From the NCBI GenBank assembly GCA_963854835.1, contig OY978527.1, forward strand, positions 22,512,057 to 22,576,056: a DNA stretch of 64,000 nt. The letters are read 5' to 3'. The notes beneath the pieces were generated by a model. It saw only the letters and a program-made list of their open reading frames with translations, searched no databases and was not told where the DNA came from. Source of the stretch: Megamerina dolium. Its lineage: Eukaryota; Arthropoda; Insecta; Diptera; Megamerinidae. Shown piece by piece: positions 59,271-64,000 of this stretch (its first letter is position 1; every line of letters begins with the position of its first letter). Position numbers and translations under genes: made by a program.

Positions 59271-59540
59271 AAAGAAAATAATTTTAAAGGGACGAATTTC
59301 TTTGGAGATATTTTTTTTTTTGTTACTGTTTCTTGCATGTGGATCTACGACTTACGAAATAGTAATATACAGGGTGATATTCCATAGATCTCTAATTCTG
59401 TAAATTTAGATATGCTATTTATATACGTTTTTACAATATTATTTCGTAAAAGGAAAAAATATATTTTAATTGAATTATAGAATGAATAGAAACAAATTTG
59501 AAATCCTAATAAAAAACACATTAAAAAAAATTACAGTAAG
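59271..59540. other. Short gene-free gap
   Basis: AT-rich; nothing recognised. Confidence 0.5.
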
Positions 59541-59732
59541 ATAACTTACTTACTTATGTGGCCATTACAACCGAAAATCGAATTATGCCGAATGTAGAAT
59601 GCTTTGCTACCCAGCTCTTTCCTTCGCTAGCCGGCGCCAGTTAGAAAGAGCTGACAAGTTCTCCAGTACTTGATCTTTCCACCGGATGTTAGGGTTTTCT
59701 TTTCTGCGTCGTCCACTAGCGTGTTCTAAATA

Positions 59733-60989
59733 AAGGGTTATCCATTTCGCGGTTTCAAAAGTATAGGGCTAGAATTCGACATCTGTCAAACTGAGTTGTT
59801 AAAACAATTTCTTTCTTTTTCAGTTCAAAGTCTGAAATTTGCGAAAATGGATCGCTTAACTATCGCACAACGCATTAAAATTGTAAAAACCTACTACAAA
59901 AATGGTGATTCTGCCACAGCCACATATCGTGCTTTAAGAGGAGATTATGGTTTACATAATCGTCTAACTATGCAAGCAATTGGCAAAATTGTGAAGAAAT
60001 ATGAAGAGACTGGATCGGTTACAGATATTGTAAGGCCTGTGCATCATCGTTTCGCTCGTACCACCGAAAATATCGCTGCTGTAAGTGAAAGTGTTGCCGA
60101 AGACCCGAATGTGTCGATTCCTCGTCGTTCTCAGGAATTAGGACTGTCTTACGGCACATTATGGCGTATTTTGCATTTGGATCTACACCTACATCCATAT
60201 AAAATCCAGCTCACACAACAACTGAAGCCAGCTGACCATTCACAACGTCGTAGATACGTCGAATGGGTGCTTGAACAACAGGCGGTGGACGGCGATTTTT
60301 CGAACAAAATTTTCTTCAGCGACGAAGCACATTTCTCACTCGGTGGGTATGTTAACAAACAAAATTGTCGTATGTGGGGTTCTGAGAATCCTCAAGTAAT
60401 TGAAGAGAGGCCACTACATCCACAAAAAGTCACTGCTTGGTGCGCTCTTTGGTCCGGAGGTGTGATTGGATCTTACTTCTTCGAAAACGACGATGGAACG
60501 ACTGTCACCGTCAATTCGGAGCGTTATGGTCATATGATAACCGACTTGTTTTTGCCTGCTATTGAAGAATACGACTTAGAGAATATGTGGTTTCAACAAG
60601 ACGGTGCCACATGCCACACAACTCGAGCGAATATGGCTTTATTGCAAGAGAAATTTTCTGGCCGCGTAATTTCTCGTCGTGGCGATATCCAGTGGCCACC
60701 AAGATCATGCGATTTGACACCGCTTGACTTTTTTTTGTGGGGCTTCGCGATAATCCTTTAACTCTTGAGCCCCTAAAAACCGCCCAATATGTGTCAAAAA
60801 GTGGTCGAAAATTACCTCAAAAGAATCGATGCTTGCAACAATTCGCGTGGTGGTCATTTAAATGATGTAGTATTTCACACATAATGTCAACGTTCAAACT
60901 TTATAATAAAAAAGAAATATCATGATAAAAAATATTTTATATGTGTTTTATTTACATTTACTTTTGAAACCGCAAAATGGATAACCCTT
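59733..60989 (+). mobile_element. DD41D mariner-like element (rosa-like), inserted in LINE copy D
   Basis: The ends aagggttatccatttcgcgg and the inverse (tggataaccctt) are flanked by TA (59731-59732, 60990-60991). The LINE copies at 18098 and 28307 show the uninterrupted sequence (gaatataacacc). It is 1257 bp long and keeps the catalytic region that the 4626 copy lost. Confidence 0.95.
59847..60761 (+). pseudogene. DD41D mariner transposase, C-terminally truncated
   Basis: I start at the ATG of [20 protein letters not shown] (59847), because the 17 codons before it lie in the untranslated lead shared with the 4626 copy. The N-terminal helix-turn-helix region spans residues 1-110. The catalytic residues are D159 (FFSDEAHF), D252 (WFQQDGATCHT) and D294 (SCDLTPLDFFLWG). 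Forty-one residues separate the last two, matching the DD41D signature of rosa-type mariner relatives. Just after the third Asp the frame ends (GFAIIL). A deletion removed the kDRVYADKP region that survives at 5417, and a second deletion follows near 60780. It probably lacks activity. Confidence 0.93.
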
Positions 60990-61317
60990 TATAACACCTT
61001 AGCTGGAAGTGTTCTTCCATTCGCTCGACATGACCTAGCCAGCGCAGCCGCTGGATTTTGATGCGCTTTACTATGTGAATATCGGCATACAGCTCGTACA
61101 GCTCATGGTTGTACTTTATTCGGTACTCGCCACCAATACAAATAGGTCAAAAAATCTTGCGTAGGACTTTTCTCTCGAAAACTCCAAACATTCGCTCATC
61201 CGAGGTGGAAATTGTCCAGGCTTCAGCGTCATATGTAAGAACAGGCATGATGAGAAACTTGTAGAGTGTAGTTTTCGTTCTTCGAGAGAGGGCTCGACTT
61301 CTCAATTGCTTACTTAG

Positions 61318-62658
61318 TGTTGTGTCTTCTTTTCCGACACCGTAACTTTTCCTTAGATAACTTATTTCCTAGAACTTACCCCTTTTTCTCTTCTTCCAAA
61401 CTCTAGCTCTCTCTTGCACGAAACAATTAGTTTTTCAATATATTAACAGTATGTATTTATTTAGTCAATCCGTTTTCTTCACCATGTGATTTTGTTATTT
61501 TTTCCTTTCACTTTATAGGATGTTTAATCCTTCACAATGTAACTCTTATTTTATTAGGATGTTTAATCCTTCACAATGTAACAGTTATTTTATTATTCAC
61601 ACTAACTCTCTCTTCGAGTTATCTACTTAACCAGATTCACTAACTATTTCACCGCCCTCTTAGTTTATATAGCCTAATGTCTGTGACGTAATTTACAGTT
61701 TAACCCTGTCCTGGGATAAAAGAATTTCTGAAGAAATTGCAATTTCGATTCGATGCAAGGTCGATACATTGCAATTTCTTCAGTAGGTCATGATTACAAC
61801 TTCTTCTCAGTAGGTCATCATTATTATTTGTATTTAATACTTGTTGTAAATATTGTGCATGCGTTAAATATTATGTAATCGTGGTTGTTGTTTATTTTGT
61901 TTTTCTTCTTTTTTGGTTCTTTTATTATTGTTTGATTATATATTTATTTCATTATTTTTCTTCTTGGTTCTTTTTTTTTTATTTTTACTGTGCATGGTTA
62001 TGAAATTATTCCACAATCATATAGTGAGGTACCATAACCCTGACCACGCATTTTTATAAGTATACTATAACCCATTTTAGCTAATGATAATCACTTTATG
62101 CATAACATGGTGATGATCATTATATTAATGATTACAGCAATATTTATGAAGTATACACACATGATAGTATAACATAATAATATAACGTAATAGAATAACA
62201 TAATAGTAATATTAATGTAATGTGGGTGCCGTAGCTCAGTGGTTAGTGTGTTCGCCTTCTGATCTGTAGGTCGTGGTTCAATCCCCGGCTGATGCATTAC
62301 AAATTTAATATCGATAAGATTTTTCTTTCGAATGGTACCCACCTGTCGGCAAGCAATTGGCAATTCTTCCGACAGTAACAACTTGCTATGAAAAAGCTTC
62401 TGAAAGAACTCTGTGACAAAGCTCAGAAAAAGTGATGTCACAAGTGTTCTGCCGTTCGGAACCGGCTAAAATAAGTAGGTCCCTTCTAATACTGTCCAAA
62501 TTTAAGACGCACAACAGTAATGGAAGAGAAGCTCCGCCAATGAGCCCTTTGGGGCTTTAAGTGCCACATATTTATTATTATTTTTTTTTAATATTAATGT
62601 AACATTTGTAATGAGTCAAAACGCATAAATTAGATGAGCATTATTTTGACTCACAACA
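61318..62658. mobile_element. Solo LTR with 5-bp target duplication, carrying a SINE
   Basis: The ends tgttgtgtc and gactcacaaca give 7-bp inverted termini in TG/CA form. The 5-bp cttag is duplicated at 61313-61317 and 62659-62663. Without the SINE at 62221-62589 it is about 970 bp, a long LTR. No coding region is present, so this is probably a solo LTR left by recombination. It contains a direct duplication of a ~39-bp block (taggatgtttaatccttcac at 61518 and 61557). Its family is not identified. Confidence 0.88.
62221..62589 (+). repeat. SINE (family Sn), full length with 13-bp target duplication
   Basis: Copies of aatattaatgtaa flank it exactly (62208-62220, 62590-62602). The tRNA-like head has an A-box-like tagctcagtgg (62232-62242) and a B-box-like ggttcaatcc (62275-62284). 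The body runs through cacctgtcggcaa, cgacagtaacaac and accggctaaaata. It ends ggggctttaagtgccacata followed by a ttatt and T-rich tail. At 369 bp it is the best copy in the window. Confidence 0.95.
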
Positions 62659-63334
62659 CTTAGCCCAAATTAGTACCTGTTTGCAAGAGTGATCCTTCGC
62701 AATATCTGCAGTTCACGTCATTACTGATGTTAATACTGGTTCCAAGATAGACAAAGTATCTTACTACTTCAAAAGCGTAGTTGTCAACAGTGACGTACTG
62801 TCCAAGACGCCGGGACACTTTGTATGTTGACACTAAATACTTCGTCTTGCCCTTTTTCATCGTTAGACCCATCCGACGCGATTCCCTTATCAACTCTGAA
62901 AATGCTGCACTAACTGCTCGCGTGTTCATGCCGATTATATCAATATCGTCGGCATACGCCAACAACATGACACTTTTTTTGAAGATAGTGCCATTATGTC
63001 GTAGATCAGCAGCTCGTATTATTTTCTCCATAATAAGATTGAAGAAGTCGCACGATAACGAATCACCTTGTCTGAAACCCCGTTCGATATTAAACGGTGC
63101 GGAGAGGTCCTTCCCAATTTTCACTGCACAACGGGAGTTATGCAGTGTCATTCTACAAAGTCGAATGAGCTTTGCAGGAATACCGAACTCAGACATTGTT
63201 GTGTAGGTAATCCCTTACCGGACTCTCAAAAGCCTCTTTATAATCAAAAAGTAGGTGGTGTGTGTCGATCTGTTTTTCTTGGGTCTTCTCCAGGATTTGG
63301 CGCAATGTGAAAATCTGGTCGATTGTAGATTTAT

Positions 63335-63470
63335 TTACATATGATCCGATAATTGTGAGTGTTCTATGTCATCATTATCAAAAATTAGTTTAAAATATAG
63401 TTGACAATGGAATAATTTAAATTACAATTATCCGAAGCCGAAACACAAAACCTTGAATATCTCAGAATGG
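63335..63470. other. Short unassigned stretch
   Basis: Between the LINE and the gypsy relic; nothing recognised. Confidence 0.4.
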
Positions 63471-63474
63471 CAAA

Positions 63475-64000
63475 TGCATCAGATACATGTATGTGCTAGG
63501 TGTTAAAAAATTACATATAACGCCATATCATCCATAAGCAAACGGTTGTCTAGAATGAAGTCACAGACCCTTAGCAGAATATCTTAGAAGCTTCGTTAAG
63601 GAAGAGGCTCAAATTGGGACCAGTGGTTAGCATTAGCAATGCATGTTCACAACAATACAGTACATACTACAACCAAACGAACACCTTTCAGTATACTATG
63701 TATATGGCTTTAACATCGAGATGCCAACAAATCTGAAAACTAAAAGAACACCATTGTACAACGCAGAACACCAAAACAATAATAAAATACCAAATACAGA
63801 GGTCCCACGAACTAATTAAGGAAAAACAAGAAAACGCCAAAAGGCAGTATGACAAGGACATACAATCGATAACTTTTAGAGTAGGAGAAAATATTTTATT
63901 AAGGAATCAAACGAGGAAAAACTAATTTAGCCCCATTTCGATTGGACCTATGGAAATAGTAAATATAAACAGCCCCCGGTAACAACTATTCAAATCGGAC
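63475..64000 (+). pseudogene. Gypsy-type (412/mdg1-like) integrase C-terminal relic, running off the window
   Basis: Across several frames the plus strand reads LHITPYHP and ANGCLE (the E at the third catalytic position). It then reads SHRPLAEYLRSFVKEEAQIG, IPTNLKTKRTPLYNAEH-like sequence and RVGENILLRNQTRKN with IGPMEIV near the end. This is the gypsy integrase end with its GPY/F module. Stops and single-base indels are frequent. It differs in sequence from the 27690-30450 gypsy relic. Confidence 0.8.

Larger units (their letters stand above)
59543..63332 (-). mobile_element. LINE (family L1a), copy D, split by two insertions
   Basis: LINE pieces on the minus strand are 59543-59732, 60990-61317 and 62659-63332, collinear with copies A and C. 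The RT frame 63196-62660 carries RGFRQGDSLSCDFFN and the YADD block (LAYADDIDIIG). The first gap is the mariner 59733-60989 and the second is the LTR insertion 61318-62658. The 3' tail is again a ttac run. Frameshifts near the middle show it is inactive. Confidence 0.92.

Noticed and set aside
62221..62295. tRNA gene with A and B boxes (also 43427-43500)
   Set aside because: The same body follows each head, a 13-bp target duplication surrounds the 62221 copy and the cloverleaf does not close well. These are SINE heads.

Overview
This window is nuclear DNA from a higher fly. I infer a tephritid fruit fly, because the host genes are fly-like and one mariner family carries the DD41D signature known from the rosa element of Ceratitis rosa. 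No species assignment is made. The sequence is AT-rich, its host genes have short introns, and most of its length is transposon-derived. Only two host genes are well supported. One is an arylalkylamine N-acetyltransferase-like gene (minus strand, 6733-7719, three coding exons). The other is the V-ATPase subunit D gene Vha36-1 (plus strand, 52233-53311, four exons, 246 aa).

Layout: 1-5860 holds a Tc1 end, two mariner relics, a terminal-inverted-repeat MITE and a DD41D mariner inserted in a (TA)n array. 6160-7840 holds an old dispersed repeat, the acetyltransferase gene and a SINE tail beside its splice acceptor. 8750-13715 holds another mariner relic, twin palindromes, a diverged 150-bp tandem repeat and a PIF/Harbinger element with TAA target duplications. 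14520-20120 holds a Tc1 element inside a dispersed repeat, LINE fragments, (TA)n arrays and a SINE. 20.1-24.4 kb is nearly empty. 24.6-32 kb is a graveyard: BEL pol and LTR, gypsy integrase split by a LINE, a gypsy LTR, a jockey-type gag piece and a second MITE of the 3936 family. 33.1-37.7 kb is a near-complete LINE with ORF1, endonuclease, RT and RNase H, broken by a few frameshifts.

38-44.9 kb holds mariner and Harbinger relics, a second Tc1 family with one frameshift, and an exact 170-bp inverted duplication around a SINE and (TA)n. 46-52 kb holds a MADF-like remnant, then a cluster of three copies of one segment in alternating orientation. A MITE within a MITE sits in the first copy, and an intact Tc1 transposase gene lies between the other two. 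The cluster ends less than 300 bp before Vha36-1. 54.1-59.3 kb is a young, internally deleted BEL/Pao element with 641-bp LTRs differing at two positions by eye. 59.5-63.3 kb is one LINE copy interrupted by a DD41D mariner and by an LTR insertion that itself carries a SINE. The window ends in a gypsy integrase relic.

The mobile elements do not form a pathway. Their value is stratigraphic: several insertions can be read against an uninterrupted paralogue within the same window, giving relative ages. All calls come from reading the sequence. No database search was run, so family names are by motif and may need refinement.
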